Source: Neisseria sp. oral taxon 014 str. F0314 (lineage in GTDB: Bacteria > Pseudomonadota > Gammaproteobacteria > Burkholderiales > Neisseriaceae). Taken from it: a DNA stretch of 64,000 bases. This document shows, piece after piece, positions 1 through 9,123 of this stretch. Both the position numbers and the translations under genes were made by a program. How positions within the stretch are numbered: the stretch's first letter is position 1; the number at the start of each line of letters is the position of its first letter. The stretch lies in contig NZ_CP040504.1 in the NCBI RefSeq assembly GCF_005886145.1, positions 1,550,001 through 1,614,000 of the forward strand, in the 5' to 3' direction. The notes below the pieces were generated by a model that searched no databases, was not told the origin of the DNA, and saw only the letters and a program-made list of their open reading frames with translations.

Positions 1-540
1 TTCAATATGGCGGGGAAATTGATTTTCAAAACACATTTTTCCGGCAAAAGTCTGAATGTTTTTTCTGCGCCATAATTTGCCGGCAATCCAACGTGCACGC
101 GGTATATGGTAGGCCGAACTGACGATAACGACCGATTTGTCCTGTTCAATCATGGGCGCGGTGTAAAGGATGTTTTGATGGGTTGTTTCCGAATGGTCTT
201 CAAGTTCAATAACTTCTCTCGGTATCCCCATTTTTTCCGCTGTCTGCATCATGCTTTGTGCTCCGACGTAACCGTCATGGTTCATTCCGCCGGACATAAT
301 CAGTTTTTTTACCTTACCGGCTTTCCAAAGCTCAACCCCTGCCTCTACACGGGAAATCAGGCAGGGATTCTGCCGCCCTTCATCGTGAACGCTTATACCT
401 AAGATTACCGCCGTATCGGCGGGAGCAATGCTTTCGACCGGTTGGCGCGAACGATAGAAATTGTTACCCCACACCCAGCCGAACAGCAACAGCCATAATA
501 TGACCAAACCCGTACCTATCCATAAAATCTTCCTCAACAT
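1..540 (-). CDS. DUF218 (YdcF/SanA-like) membrane-anchored protein, 3' end cut by window
   Basis: The minus strand is open from an ATG at 540 to the window edge (180 codons, no stop seen). The N-terminus is one hydrophobic segment (about residues 5-25) after a short basic start, so an inner-membrane anchor with the domain outside is likely. The DUF218 core shows an early AVILG strand, a MSGG loop followed by a glutamate-rich helix, and the VIVSSAYHIPRA motif typical of YdcF/SanA proteins. Family members are linked to envelope integrity, but no reaction is firmly known. A second DUF218 protein lies at 48635-49297. The C-terminus is outside the window. Confidence 0.8.
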   Translation of the reverse strand, partial: MLRKILWIGTGLVILWLLLFGWVWGNNFYRSRQPVESIAPADTAVILGISVHDEGRQNPCLISRVEAGVELWKAGKVKKLIMSGGMNHDGYVGAQSMMQTAEKMGIPREVIELEDHSETTHQNILYTAPMIEQDKSVVIVSSAYHIPRARWIAGKLWRRKNIQTFAGKMCFENQFPRHIE

Positions 541-616
541 TAGTCTTCCTGTTTCATAGGCCAAAAATAATGGGACAACTCAGTCTTTCAAATAGTTCGG
601 CATTTAAAAAATAATG

Positions 617-655
617 AGGCCGTCTGAAAAACCTGTATAAAGTTTTCAGACGGCC
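617..655 (-). terminator. Inverted DUS pair downstream of prfB
   Basis: AGGCCGTCTGAAAA and its reverse complement are separated by a short loop, giving a strong hairpin just past the prfB stop. It also separates prfB from the DUF218 gene. Confidence 0.75.
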
Positions 656-680
656 TATCAAACCTGATTTATCTTGCGAC

Positions 681-1784
681 TCAAACGCCCTGTTTCAGGC
701 TGGCTTCGATGAAGCCGTCCAAATCGCCGTCCAATACGGCTTTGGTGTTGCCGACTTCGTAGCCTGTGCGCAAGTCTTTGATGCGTGAGGAGTCCAAGAC
801 GTATGAACGGATTTGGCTGCCCCAACCCACATCGGACTTGCCTTCTTCCAACGCCTGTTTCTCTTCGTTGCGCTTGCGCATTTCCAATTCATACAGTTTG
901 GATTTCAACATTTCCATCGCAGCGGCTTTGTTGGCGTGTTGCGAACGGTCGTTTTGACACTGCACCACAATCCCCGTCGGCTCGTGGGTAATACGCACGG
1001 CGGAGTCGGTTTTGTTGATGTGCTGGCCGCCCGCGCCCGATGCGCGATAGGTGTCGATTCGCAAATCGGCGGGGTTGATTTCGATTTCGATGGAATCGTC
1101 GATTTCGGGATAGACGAACACGGAGGCAAACGAGGTGTGGCGTTTGTTGTTCGAGTCAAACGGCGAGTAACGCACGAGGCGGTGAACGCCGGTTTCCGTG
1201 CGCAGCAAGCCGTAGGCGTATTCGCCCTCCAGACGGATGGTGGCGCGGTTGATGCCCGCGATTTCGCCGTCGTCTTCTTCGAGGATGTCGATTTTGAAGC
1301 CTTTACGCTCGGCGTAGCGGCTGTACATGCGGAACAGCATACCCGCCCAATCTTCCGCCTCCGTACCGCCCGCGCCTGCGGTGATGTCGATAAAGCAGTT
1401 GTTCGGGTCGGCGGGCTGGTTGAACATCCGTTTGAACTCCAAATCCGCCATCTGTTTTTCCAGTCCCGCCACGTCTTCCTGCACGGCGGCGAAACCTTCT
1501 TCGTCGTTTTCTTCGACGGTCATTTCAATCAACATGCGGTTGTCTTCGATGCCCGACGCGATGTTGTCGAGCGTCAACACGATGCCTTCGAGGATTTTGC
1601 GCTCTTTGCCGATTTCTTGGGCGCGTTTGGGGTCGTTCCACAGCTCAGGGTCTTCGGAAAGGCCGATGACTTCTTCCAATCGGTCCTTTTTGCCCTGATA
1701 GTCCATATAGACGCGGATGTCTTCGCTGCGCTTTTCCAAATCATTCAGGGTGTTGTTGAGCTGGTTGATTACTTCGGCTTCCAT
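681..1784 (-). CDS. prfB: Peptide chain release factor 2
   Basis: RF2 recognises UGA and UAA stop codons and triggers release of the finished protein. The 367-residue product has the family's usual length. The SPF recognition tripeptide is at about 207-209 and the catalytic GGQ at about 252-254 (SGAGGQH). The N-terminal region reads straight through: residues 23-35 ([13 protein letters not shown]) match the place where E. coli prfB has its in-frame UGA and +1 frameshift, but here there is no stop and no CTTTGA slippery site. The usual autoregulation is therefore absent. The start has only a weak ribosome-binding site. The next gene upstream is the patatin-like gene on the same strand. Confidence 0.97.
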   Translation of the reverse strand: MEAEVINQLNNTLNDLEKRSEDIRVYMDYQGKKDRLEEVIGLSEDPELWNDPKRAQEIGKERKILEGIVLTLDNIASGIEDNRMLIEMTVEENDEEGFAAVQEDVAGLEKQMADLEFKRMFNQPADPNNCFIDITAGAGGTEAEDWAGMLFRMYSRYAERKGFKIDILEEDDGEIAGINRATIRLEGEYAYGLLRTETGVHRLVRYSPFDSNNKRHTSFASVFVYPEIDDSIEIEINPADLRIDTYRASGAGGQHINKTDSAVRITHEPTGIVVQCQNDRSQHANKAAAMEMLKSKLYELEMRKRNEEKQALEEGKSDVGWGSQIRSYVLDSSRIKDLRTGYEVGNTKAVLDGDLDGFIEASLKQGV

Positions 1785-1853
1785 GATTCTTGTGTTCTTT
1801 CAAAATTTTAGGAAATTATTGTAAGGGATTTGCAGGCTTTTTTCTACGCAAGT

Positions 1854-1917
1854 AGGCCGTCTGAAAAAACCGATGGAAACATTAGATTCCGTTTGCAACT
1901 CTCCTTTCAGACGGCCT
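1854..1917 (-). terminator. Inverted DUS pair after the patatin-like gene
   Basis: Two facing DUS copies (1854-1866 and 1905-1917) with a 38-base loop lie directly past the stop of the lipoprotein gene at 1938. Confidence 0.55.
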
Positions 1918-1937
1918 TTCAGTTCGATTTCTGTTAA

Positions 1938-2855
1938 TCAATACCGATACGCTGCCAGCTTCCGTTTTATTTCGGGCAAAGCGGCGCGTGCGGCTTGTTC
2001 GCCGAGTTGGATGGCGCGGTTTTTCTGGTCGAACCCGCCGACGGAACCCAACTCCAGCACTTTGGGTTTAATCACGATGTCGGCCTTGCCCAGTTCGTTG
2101 TGCAGGGCGGAGGTGCTCATGATGTTGAGGGTCTGGTCAAGGTAGGAGAAGAAACTCTGGTTGACGTTTTTGGTCGGACGGGCGGAAATGTCGACGGCGA
2201 TAACGAAGTTGGCGCCCTGTGCTTTGGCGGCGCTGACGGGCACGGGCTGCGACAGGCCGCCGTCAACGTATTTGCGGCTGCCGATTACGGCGGGCTGGAA
2301 CACGTTGGGAATCGAGGCGGAGGCGCGCACGGCCTGGCCTGCGTTGCCGCGGTTGAAGGCAACGGCCTTGCCGGTTTCAAAATCGGTGGCGACGGCGGCG
2401 AATTTCAGCGGGAATTGTTGAATCGGGCGGTTACCGACTTTGTAATTGATGTAGTTTTGCAGCTTCTCTCCTTTGATGAAGCCGCTGGTGGACAGGGTCA
2501 AATCGACCAAATCGGTTTTACCCAGAATCTCGGCTTCGAGCTCGAGGCGGTCGGGCGACATGCCTGAGGCATACAGGCTGCCGACAATGGAACCGGCGGA
2601 TGTACCGGTAACGACTTTGACGGGAATGCCGTTTTCTTTCAATACTTTGATAATGCCGATATGGGCAAAGCCTTTGGAAGCGCCGCCGCCGAGCGCCAGC
2701 CCGATAACGGCTTCCGGTTTGGATGGCTGGGGCTGCGGCAGTTGCGCGGTCTGATCCGGGGCAACGGCCGGCGGCGGGGTACGGGTGCTCGGGCAGGCGC
2801 TCAATACCAAGGCGGCAAGTGCGGTTAATGCGGCGCGGCGGGTGAGTTTGTTCAT
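1938..2855 (-). CDS. Patatin-like phospholipase lipoprotein (RssA-like)
   Basis: A predicted serine acyl hydrolase anchored to the envelope. The first 21 residues form a lipoprotein signal with lipobox LSAC (Cys21), followed by a Pro-rich linker (about 22-46). The patatin core shows the oxyanion loop GGGASKG (about 57-62), the nucleophile motif GTSAG with Ser86, and the DGG motif carrying the catalytic aspartate (Asp198). All catalytic parts are present. The start has a good AAAGGA ribosome-binding site. The natural substrate is not known; phospholipid or lysophospholipid is the family expectation. Confidence 0.9.
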   Translation of the reverse strand: MNKLTRRAALTALAALVLSACPSTRTPPPAVAPDQTAQLPQPQPSKPEAVIGLALGGGASKGFAHIGIIKVLKENGIPVKVVTGTSAGSIVGSLYASGMSPDRLELEAEILGKTDLVDLTLSTSGFIKGEKLQNYINYKVGNRPIQQFPLKFAAVATDFETGKAVAFNRGNAGQAVRASASIPNVFQPAVIGSRKYVDGGLSQPVPVSAAKAQGANFVIAVDISARPTKNVNQSFFSYLDQTLNIMSTSALHNELGKADIVIKPKVLELGSVGGFDQKNRAIQLGEQAARAALPEIKRKLAAYRY

Positions 2856-2902
2856 GTTGTTTTCCTTTACGATTAAGGTATTTTCAGACGGCCTATGCTA
2901 TT

Positions 2903-4759
2903 TTAATCCTGATGCCATTCGGCGTGTTCGCTTAAAAAGCCGCCGCTCTGGTGCGCCCAGAGTTTGGCGTAGAGGCCGTGTTTTTCCAACAGTTCGGTAT
3001 GGCTGCCTTCTTCGATGATGCGGCCTTTGTCCAAGACGATGAGCCTGTCCATCGCGGCGATGGTGGAGAGGCGGTGGGCGATGGCGATGACGGTTTTGCC
3101 GTCCATCATTTTATCGAGGCTTTCTTGGATGGCGGCTTCGACTTCGGAGTCGAGCGCGCTGGTGGCTTCGTCGAGCAACAGAATCGGCGCGTCTTTGAGC
3201 ATGACGCGGGCGATGGCGATGCGCTGTCGTTGGCCGCCGGAGAGTTTCACGCCGCGTTCGCCGACGTGGGCGTCATAACCGCGCCGTCCTTTGGCGTCGC
3301 TGAGGTTGGGGATGAAGCCGGATGCTTCGGCGCGGTCGGCGGCGGAAATCATTTCGGCTTCGGTGGCGTCGGGACGGCCGTAAACGATGTTGTCGCGCAC
3401 GGAGCGGTGCAGGAGCGAGGTGTCTTGCGTGACCAAACCGATTTGGGCGCGCAGGCTTTCTTGGGTAACGTCGCCGATGTTCTGCCCGTCAATCGAAATC
3501 GTGCCGCTTTGCGGTTCGTAGAAACGCAAGAGCAGGTTGACGATGGTGGATTTGCCCGCGCCGCTGCGTCCGATAAGGCCGACTTTTTCGCCCGGGCGGA
3601 TGGTGAGGTTGAAGCCGTTTAAAAGCGGTTTGCCGGCTTCGTAGGAAAAATCGACGTGTTCGAACTTGATTTCGCCTTGCGCTACTTTCAGCGGCAAGGC
3701 TTGGGGTTTGTCGAGGATGGTGTGCGGTTTGGACAGGGTTCCCATGCCGTCGCTGACGGTGCCGATGTTTTCAAACAGGCGGGCAGACTCCCACATGATG
3801 TATTGCGACAATCCGTTGACGCGCAACGCCATGGCGGTGGCGGTGGCAACCGCGCCGACGCCTACCTGCCCCTGATGCCAAAGCCAGATGCCCAGTGCGG
3901 CGGTGCTTAAGGTCAGCGAGGTGTTGACGATGAAACTGCATGTATGCAGAAGCGTCGCCAGGCGCATTTGGGCGTGCACGGTTACCATAAACTCTTCCAT
4001 CGACTGCTTGGCGTAGGCGGCCTCGCGCGCACCGTGAGAGAAGAGTTTGACGGTGGTGATGTTGGAATAGGCGTCGGTAATGCGACCGGTCATCAGCGAA
4101 CGGGCATCGGCCTGCGCCGCCGCAGTACGGCCGAGTTTGGGAATCAGCAGCCTCATCACCAGCGCGAAACCGGCTATCCAGCCGATAAAGGGCAGCAGCA
4201 GCCAGCCGTCGAGTGCGACCAAAATCACGCCGGAGGTGATGAAATACACCAGCACATACACAACCATGTCGGCAACCGTCATCACCACGTCGCGCAGCGC
4301 CAGCGCGGTCTGCATCACTTTGGCCGACACGCGTCCGGCAAATTCGTCCTGATAGAAACCGAGGCTCTGGTCCAGCATCAGGCGGTGGAAATTCCAGCGC
4401 AGGCGCATGGGGAATACGCCTTGCAGGGTTTGCAGCCGCACGTTGGACGCGATAAATATCCAGCCGATTGAAAACAGCATCATCGCCGCCATTGCCGCCA
4501 AAGCCCAGCCTTTTTCGGCAAACAGCGTGGCCGGCGTGTATTTGCCGAGCCAGTCCACCACCTTGCCCATAAACTGGAACAGCAACGCCTCCATGATGCC
4601 GATACCGGCCGTCATCGTACCCAATATCAGAATCCACTTGCGCACGCCCTCCGTACCCGACCAGACAAACGGCAACAGCCCTTTCTCAGGTGTCAGCGGT
4701 GCGGATTCGGGATAGGTTTCGACGCGGGATTCGAACCATGAAAATATCTTTTTAATCAT
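2903..4759 (-). CDS. ABC exporter, fused membrane and ATPase domains
   Basis: A 618-residue half-transporter expected to work as a homodimer in the inner membrane. An N-terminal cytosolic stretch (1-40) is followed by six hydrophobic segments (about 42-330) and an ATPase domain with Walker A GRSGAGKST (about 397-405), the signature LSGGQRQRIAIARV, Walker B ILLLDEATSALD and the H-loop AHRLST. The domain order is that of multidrug/lipid exporters (MsbA-like superfamily). The substrate cannot be told from the sequence. The ribosome-binding site is weak. A single DUS lies between this gene and the patatin gene. Confidence 0.92.
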   Translation of the reverse strand: MIKKIFSWFESRVETYPESAPLTPEKGLLPFVWSGTEGVRKWILILGTMTAGIGIMEALLFQFMGKVVDWLGKYTPATLFAEKGWALAAMAAMMLFSIGWIFIASNVRLQTLQGVFPMRLRWNFHRLMLDQSLGFYQDEFAGRVSAKVMQTALALRDVVMTVADMVVYVLVYFITSGVILVALDGWLLLPFIGWIAGFALVMRLLIPKLGRTAAAQADARSLMTGRITDAYSNITTVKLFSHGAREAAYAKQSMEEFMVTVHAQMRLATLLHTCSFIVNTSLTLSTAALGIWLWHQGQVGVGAVATATAMALRVNGLSQYIMWESARLFENIGTVSDGMGTLSKPHTILDKPQALPLKVAQGEIKFEHVDFSYEAGKPLLNGFNLTIRPGEKVGLIGRSGAGKSTIVNLLLRFYEPQSGTISIDGQNIGDVTQESLRAQIGLVTQDTSLLHRSVRDNIVYGRPDATEAEMISAADRAEASGFIPNLSDAKGRRGYDAHVGERGVKLSGGQRQRIAIARVMLKDAPILLLDEATSALDSEVEAAIQESLDKMMDGKTVIAIAHRLSTIAAMDRLIVLDKGRIIEEGSHTELLEKHGLYAKLWAHQSGGFLSEHAEWHQD

Positions 4760-4912
4760 TCTGTTGCTCGTGTTCGTTTTTCATTATCAAAGCCGTCTAC
4801 GGTTTTCAGACGGCCTCAATACCGTTTGGCCGCCTCTGCCTTGAGGCTCCCTTTAGCTTTGAAACAGATTTTGAAAACGTATCCGTGTTCTCATCGCAAA
4901 GGCCGTCTGAAA

Positions 4913-5140
4913 TCAATAACCGTAATAACGGTAAGGATACGGGCGCGGGTAGCCGACGGGCACGCTGTCTTGATAGATGACGGTCGTGCCCGGCGGCGCA
5001 TTTACGGTAACGTTTTTGTTGATGGTGGTTTCGGAACGGACGGGCAGGTCCACCACTGCCATGCGTCCGTAAGGAGTCTCGGTGTAAATGCAGCCGCCGA
5101 GCAGGAACGCGGCCGCGGCTGCGAGAGGCTTGATACTCAT
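4913..5140 (-). CDS. Small lipoprotein, function unknown
   Basis: A 75-residue product with a clear lipoprotein signal: an Ala/Leu-rich segment ending in LLGGC (Cys17). The mature part is about 58 residues, with alternating strand-like stretches (MAVVDLPVRSETTINKNVTVN) and a Tyr/Pro-rich tail (PRPYPYRYYGY). No enzyme motif is seen. It lies alone between ruvA and the ABC exporter on the same strand, with DUS copies just past its stop. It is probably a conserved neisserial outer-membrane lipoprotein; no function is claimed. Confidence 0.8.
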   Translation of the reverse strand: MSIKPLAAAAAFLLGGCIYTETPYGRMAVVDLPVRSETTINKNVTVNAPPGTTVIYQDSVPVGYPRPYPYRYYGY

Positions 5141-5198
5141 TTTTTACCCAATCTTTCAAGAAGCTCTGCGGCGGTTTGGTTTTTCAGACGGCCCCGGT

Positions 5199-5780
5199 TT
5201 ATTTCAGCAGGTTTTTCAACGCCAACCGGACGCCTTCGCCGACATCCGTACCTTTGGGCAGCCCTTTCACGGCGGCTTTGGCTTCGCGTTCGCTGTAACC
5301 CAGCGCCAGCAGCGTACTGACAATATCGTCGGTTCCGTCTGCGGCGGCGGATAATGCGGCCGGGCCGTCTGAAACGGCGGAAACAAGTTTGCCGCGCAAC
5401 TCCAGCACCATGCGTTCGGCGGTTTTCTTACCGATGCCCGGCGCGGAGGAAAGGCGTTTGACGTCTTCTTCGGCAACGGCCTGCGCCAGCTCGTCGGCAC
5501 TCATGGCCGAAAGGATGCCCAGTGCGGTTTTGGCGCCGATGCCGCTGACCTTGACCAGTTGGCGGAAGGTGGCGCGTTCGTCCGCCGTGGCGAAGCCGAA
5601 CAGCAAATGCGCGTCTTCGCGCACGACAAGCTGGGTGTAAAGCTGCACCGCCTCGCCGGTTGCGGGCAGACGGTAGAAAGTCTGCATGGACACGTCCACC
5701 TCGTAACCCACGCCGTTGACGTCGATAACGGCCTGTGGCGGATTTTTTTCAACAAGTATGCCTTTGAGCCTGCCGATCAT
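5199..5780 (-). CDS. ruvA: Holliday junction DNA helicase subunit RuvA
   Basis: RuvA binds four-way DNA junctions and loads the RuvB motor for branch migration. The 193-residue product begins with the conserved MIGRLKG, has the N-terminal OB-fold (about 1-65), two helix-hairpin-helix motifs ([13 protein letters not shown] near 77-89 and [13 protein letters not shown] near 112-125) and the C-terminal RuvB-contact domain ending LALKNLL. Length and domains are complete. ruvB and ruvC are not in the window. The start follows a CAGGA ribosome-binding site. Confidence 0.97.
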   Translation of the reverse strand: MIGRLKGILVEKNPPQAVIDVNGVGYEVDVSMQTFYRLPATGEAVQLYTQLVVREDAHLLFGFATADERATFRQLVKVSGIGAKTALGILSAMSADELAQAVAEEDVKRLSSAPGIGKKTAERMVLELRGKLVSAVSDGPAALSAAADGTDDIVSTLLALGYSEREAKAAVKGLPKGTDVGEGVRLALKNLLK

Positions 5781-5800
5781 GTTGTTTTCCTGAATGTAAA

Positions 5801-5839
5801 AGGCCGTCTGAAACGGAAACCATCGGTTTCAGACGGCCT
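5801..5839 (-). terminator. Inverted DUS pair between rlpA-like gene and ruvA
   Basis: A hairpin of facing DUS copies with an 11-base loop. It is the second of two tandem hairpins past the rlpA-like gene. Confidence 0.6.
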
Positions 5840-5926
5840 AAATTGTATCAGACTTTAATCGCCGCGACGGGACGAAATCGCGCGCCGGCACCGGCCGTTC
5901 CGATGCTGCGGACCCTCCTCGCAATC

Positions 5927-5963
5927 AGAGGCCGTCTGAAAACCCAACTTTCAGACGGCCTCT
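5927..5963 (-). terminator. Inverted DUS pair directly after the rlpA-like gene
   Basis: A 15-base stem (AGAGGCCGTCTGAAA and complement) with a 7-base loop, 24 bases past the stop. Confidence 0.7.
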
Positions 5964-5986
5964 GGCATCCCGTACCGCAAGGCGGT

Positions 5987-6724
5987 TCAAATAGCGTTCT
6001 GCACCACCATGCGCGCACGGCTCTCGGCTTCGTCGGCACGTTCCTGCGCGGCAAACGGACCCATCCGCACCACATAACTGCCGCCCCGTTTTTCAACCGA
6101 CACTTTCGACGCCATATCGGCGGACGACAGGTTGCGGCCGGTTTGGTTCATATAGGCCAAGGCTTCGCTTTCGCTGCCAAAGCTCTTCAAATCGACATAA
6201 ATGTCTTTTTTCGGCATATCCGACATGGCGGTTTCGCTGCCCGGCAGCACCTGCTCGATTTTGATATGCGTCGTACCCTGGCTGATGAAACCCAGTTTCT
6301 GCGCGGCGGCCTTGGACACGTCCATCACGCGGCTGCCGTGGAACGGACCGCGGTCATTGACGCGCACGATAACGCTTTTACCGTTTTTGGTATTGGTTAC
6401 GCGGGCATAGCTGGGAATCGGCAGGGTGCGGTGGGCGGCGGTCAGGGCGTTCATGTCGTAACGCTCGCCGCTGGCGGTTTTACGGCCGTGGAATTGGTTG
6501 CCGTACCATGAGGCTTTGCCGGTTTGGCTGAATGAGGAAACTTTGGTTAACGGCGTGTAGCGCTTACCCGCTACTTTATAGCTGAGATTGGCCGAAGAAT
6601 GCAGCTTTTCGGCACGGATTACCGTATCCGCCGCATTTGCCGCGGCAGGAAGCATACCGACCGCGAAAGCAGTCAGCGCAATAAACAAGGCATGGTGTAA
6701 AAAGGTGTTTCGGATGAAAGTCAA
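5987..6724 (-). CDS. RlpA-like septal ring protein / lytic transglycosylase
   Basis: A predicted periplasmic peptidoglycan enzyme. It has a Sec signal peptide (about 1-31, cleavage after ANA) and no lipobox, unlike the E. coli RlpA lipoprotein. The double-psi beta-barrel domain (about 67-160) carries GKASWYGNQFHGRKTASGE and VRVNDRGPFHGSRVMDVS, which hold the catalytic Glu/Asp positions of RlpA. The C-terminal part (about 175-245) looks like a SPOR domain that binds denuded septal glycan. The only supported start is TTG at 6724, preceded by CGGAAC. Product length is 245 residues. Confidence 0.85.
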   Translation of the reverse strand: MTFIRNTFLHHALFIALTAFAVGMLPAAANAADTVIRAEKLHSSANLSYKVAGKRYTPLTKVSSFSQTGKASWYGNQFHGRKTASGERYDMNALTAAHRTLPIPSYARVTNTKNGKSVIVRVNDRGPFHGSRVMDVSKAAAQKLGFISQGTTHIKIEQVLPGSETAMSDMPKKDIYVDLKSFGSESEALAYMNQTGRNLSSADMASKVSVEKRGGSYVVRMGPFAAQERADEAESRARMVVQNAI

Positions 6725-6802
6725 AACATAGTTCCGTTCTTGAGTTGATAACGTCTGTTTCGATTTCAGACGGCCTCCGCACGGCCCCGTTGCCGCGGGA
6801 AA

Positions 6803-7267
6803 TCAGATTCCGCCCTGATAATCGTTTTGCCGCCACGCTTCGAACAGCATCACGGCGGCTGTGTTGGAAAGGTTCATACTGCGGCTTCCGGGCCGCATCG
6901 GCAGGCGCAGTTTGCGCTCTGCGGGCAGGCTGTCGAGAATTTCGGCGGGCAGGCCGCGTGTTTCGGGGCCGAACAAAAAAACATCGCCTTTTTTGAAGGA
7001 TGCCTCGTCGGGGCGGGTTTTGCCTTTGGTGGTCAACGCAAAGATGCGGCGGCCTTCCAGCGCCTTCAGGCAGTCTTCGAAATTCTCGTGTACCGTCAGT
7101 TTTGCAAACTCGTGGTAATCCAGCCCCGCGCGTTTCATTTTGCTGGAATCCAAAGGGAAGCCCAAGGGTTTGACCAAGTGCAAATCGGCGCCGGTATTGG
7201 CGCACAGTCGGATGATATTGCCCGTATTGGGCGGGATTTCGGGTTGGTACAAAACGATAGTAAACAT
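6803..7267 (-). CDS. trmL: tRNA (cytidine/uridine-34 2'-O)-methyltransferase
   Basis: TrmL (YibK) methylates the ribose of the wobble base in leucine tRNAs using S-adenosylmethionine. The 154-residue product is a minimal SPOUT enzyme without an extra RNA-binding domain, as expected for YibK. Conserved blocks visible are PEIPPNTGNIIRLCANTG at the N-terminus, FGPETRGLP, and the knot-forming IRMP-like LRLPMRPGSRSMNLSNTAAV near the C-terminus. It lies between comF and the rlpA-like gene on the same strand. Confidence 0.95.
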   Translation of the reverse strand: MFTIVLYQPEIPPNTGNIIRLCANTGADLHLVKPLGFPLDSSKMKRAGLDYHEFAKLTVHENFEDCLKALEGRRIFALTTKGKTRPDEASFKKGDVFLFGPETRGLPAEILDSLPAERKLRLPMRPGSRSMNLSNTAAVMLFEAWRQNDYQGGI

Positions 7268-7330
7268 ATAAATCAGCTACTTAGCTTTAGAACAATGCCA
7301 CAGGGAGCGGCCTGTGTCAAAAAACTTTGG

Positions 7331-8053
7331 TTATTTTTTCATTTGCGCGCGGGCCAGCGACCAGCAAAAAACTTTCTCCGCGCCCGATTTTTTCAGCGTT
7401 TGCGCCAGTTCGCCGAATGTCGAACCCGTCGTTACAACATCGTCTATTAACAATATGTTACGTTTTTTGAAAACATCATTTTCTATGGAAAATGCGTTTT
7501 TCACATTGCGCAGCCGCTCGCTGCCCTTCAGCGTACTTTGCGGCGCCCCGTGCACGCGGGATACCGTGCCGCGCGGCAAAACCTGCCAGCCGTAATGCGC
7601 CGCCAGTTGCGAAACCAGCTCGTCGCTCTGATTGAAACCGCGGTAAATCCGCCGCTCCTTGCTCAACGGCATCGCCAGCACGAAATCTATCCGTTCGCCG
7701 TGCAGCCAGTCGGGCGCATGGCGCATCATCAGACCGGCCAGCGGCGGCAACATGCTCAAATCCGCCAGATGCTTAAATTGATGAATCATGCTGCTGACGG
7801 GCGGCTCATAATACACCGAAGCCCACAGCCGCTCAAACCGCGGCGGCTTTTTCTGACACCGGCCGCACACCGCCGCGCCCGCACTGAACCCGAAACAAAG
7901 CGGACAGCTCGCCGCCGGATCGGTAAACGCCGATGCCAAATCGCCCGCACAACCCGCACACAGGCCGTCTGAAGCCGGTGCCGAATCATGGCATAATACG
8001 CAACGCCGCGCGTTTGACGGCTTCAATCTGCGCCACCAAGAGAAAACACCCAT
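7331..8053 (-). CDS. comF: ComF-family phosphoribosyltransferase-like competence protein
   Basis: ComF proteins are required for natural transformation in several bacteria, probably helping incoming single-stranded DNA cross the cytoplasm. Two zinc-finger-like Cys clusters are seen (CVLC...CAGC from Cys18, then CPLC...CGRC), followed by the PRTase fold with the signature [14 protein letters not shown] place the start at the ATG at 8053, which has GGAG seven bases upstream; a longer reading would need a TTG at 8068. The start codon overlaps the bioH start on the other strand, so the two genes are head to head with no intergenic DNA. The same comF/bioH neighbourhood exists in E. coli (gntX/bioH). 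Confidence 0.92.
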   Translation of the reverse strand: MGVFSWWRRLKPSNARRCVLCHDSAPASDGLCAGCAGDLASAFTDPAASCPLCFGFSAGAAVCGRCQKKPPRFERLWASVYYEPPVSSMIHQFKHLADLSMLPPLAGLMMRHAPDWLHGERIDFVLAMPLSKERRIYRGFNQSDELVSQLAAHYGWQVLPRGTVSRVHGAPQSTLKGSERLRNVKNAFSIENDVFKKRNILLIDDVVTTGSTFGELAQTLKKSGAEKVFCWSLARAQMKK

Positions 8054-8798
8054 GCCACACTCCGCCAAAAAAGTTTATCTGATACACGGCTGGGCGGCGA
8101 ACCGCCACGTCTTCGACGACCTCATCCCGCGCCTGCCCGCCGACTGGCAAATCCGCGCCCTCGATTTGCCCGGACACGGCGACGCGCCCTTTGCCGAACC
8201 TTTCGACATTGCCGTGATTGCCGAAACCTTTGCCGCACAAATCGACGCGCCCGCCCACATCCTCGGCTGGTCGCTCGGCGGCTTGGTCGCGCTGTATCTC
8301 GCCGCGCTTTATCCCGACAAAATCCGTTCGCTCTGCCTGACCGCCGGTTTCGCCCGCCTGACCGCCGACGCGGATTACCCCGAAGGGCTTGCCAATCCCG
8401 CCCTGGGCAAAATGGTTGGCGCGTTCCGGCAGGATTATGCCAAACATATTAAACAGTTTCTACAATTACAGTTGCTGCATACGCCTAATTCCGCCGAAAT
8501 CTTACACAAAATCCTGCCCGACCTCTCCCGCCACGGCACACCCGCCGCCCTGCAAGCCGCGCTGGATGCCGTCAATCAGGCCGATGCCCGCCCCCTGCTC
8601 GCCCATATCCGAACCCCGTCGCTTTTGGTGTTCGGACAAAAAGACGCCATCACCCCGCCGCGCATAGGCGAATACCTCAACCGCCACCTGACGGACAGCG
8701 AATTGGTATTGATAGAAAAAGCGGCACACGCCCCGTTTTTGAGCCACGCCGACGAATTTGCCGAACGCTACCGCGGCTTTGTCGAAAAAGCCGTCTGA
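8052..8798 (+). CDS. bioH: Pimeloyl-ACP methyl ester carboxylesterase
   Basis: BioH cleaves the methyl ester from pimeloyl-ACP, ending pimelate synthesis for biotin. The 248-residue alpha/beta hydrolase has the HGW oxyanion motif at 12-14, the nucleophile elbow GWSLGG (Ser74), the late aspartate in FGQKDAI and the histidine in AAHAPF. The stop TGA lies inside a DUS (GCC GTC TGA), so the uptake sequence encodes the last residues Ala-Val. bioC, which makes the methyl ester, follows on the same strand after a repeat-filled gap. A general esterase is the alternative, but the bioC neighbour makes BioH likely. Confidence 0.9.
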   Translation: MPHSAKKVYLIHGWAANRHVFDDLIPRLPADWQIRALDLPGHGDAPFAEPFDIAVIAETFAAQIDAPAHILGWSLGGLVALYLAALYPDKIRSLCLTAGFARLTADADYPEGLANPALGKMVGAFRQDYAKHIKQFLQLQLLHTPNSAEILHKILPDLSRHGTPAALQAALDAVNQADARPLLAHIRTPSLLVFGQKDAITPPRIGEYLNRHLTDSELVLIEKAAHAPFLSHADEFAERYRGFVEKAV

Positions 8799-8898
8799 AA
8801 AGGCACACTTTGATTTCTGCACAAATATGAATTCTGAAATGAAGGATTAAGGAAATTTTTCTATTTTTAATAGATTAAAATAGCAGAAAAACCGTTTC

Positions 8899-8999
8899 GT
8901 CATTCCCGCGCAGGCGGGAATCCAGACCTCTAGTTTTCAGAAATATTCAAAGATTACCGTCATTTCAAACTTCTGGATTCCCGCCTGCGCGGGAATGAC
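8899..8999. repeat. NIME-like unit: RS core between two dRS3 repeats
   Basis: Two perfect dRS3 repeats (ATTCCC-N8-GGGAAT at 8902-8921 and 8977-8996) face each other with the extension TCCAG/CTGGA and enclose about 55 bases. This is the build of neisserial intergenic mosaic elements. It sits between bioH and bioC and fills most of the 325-base gap; the rest is AT-rich with no gene. Confidence 0.85.
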
Positions 9000-9123
9000 G
9001 ACATACGAGGATTAGGGTGATTTTCGAAATGCGGCATAAGAACATAGAACTGCATCCCTATACAAACATCAACAACGGTATAAAAACCAACCCTTCAAAA
9101 AAGAAAAAAAGGCCGTCTGAAAC

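Noticed and set aside
813..1811. Long plus-strand frame opposite prfB
   Set aside because: It is an antisense shadow of a GC-rich gene; the prfB frame has clear family motifs and this one has none. The same applies to long plus frames opposite pgk/diflavin reductase and metG.
8899..8999. CRISPR-like repeat pair
   Set aside because: Two copies only, inverted, with 20-base dRS3 units; no regular spacers or cas genes.
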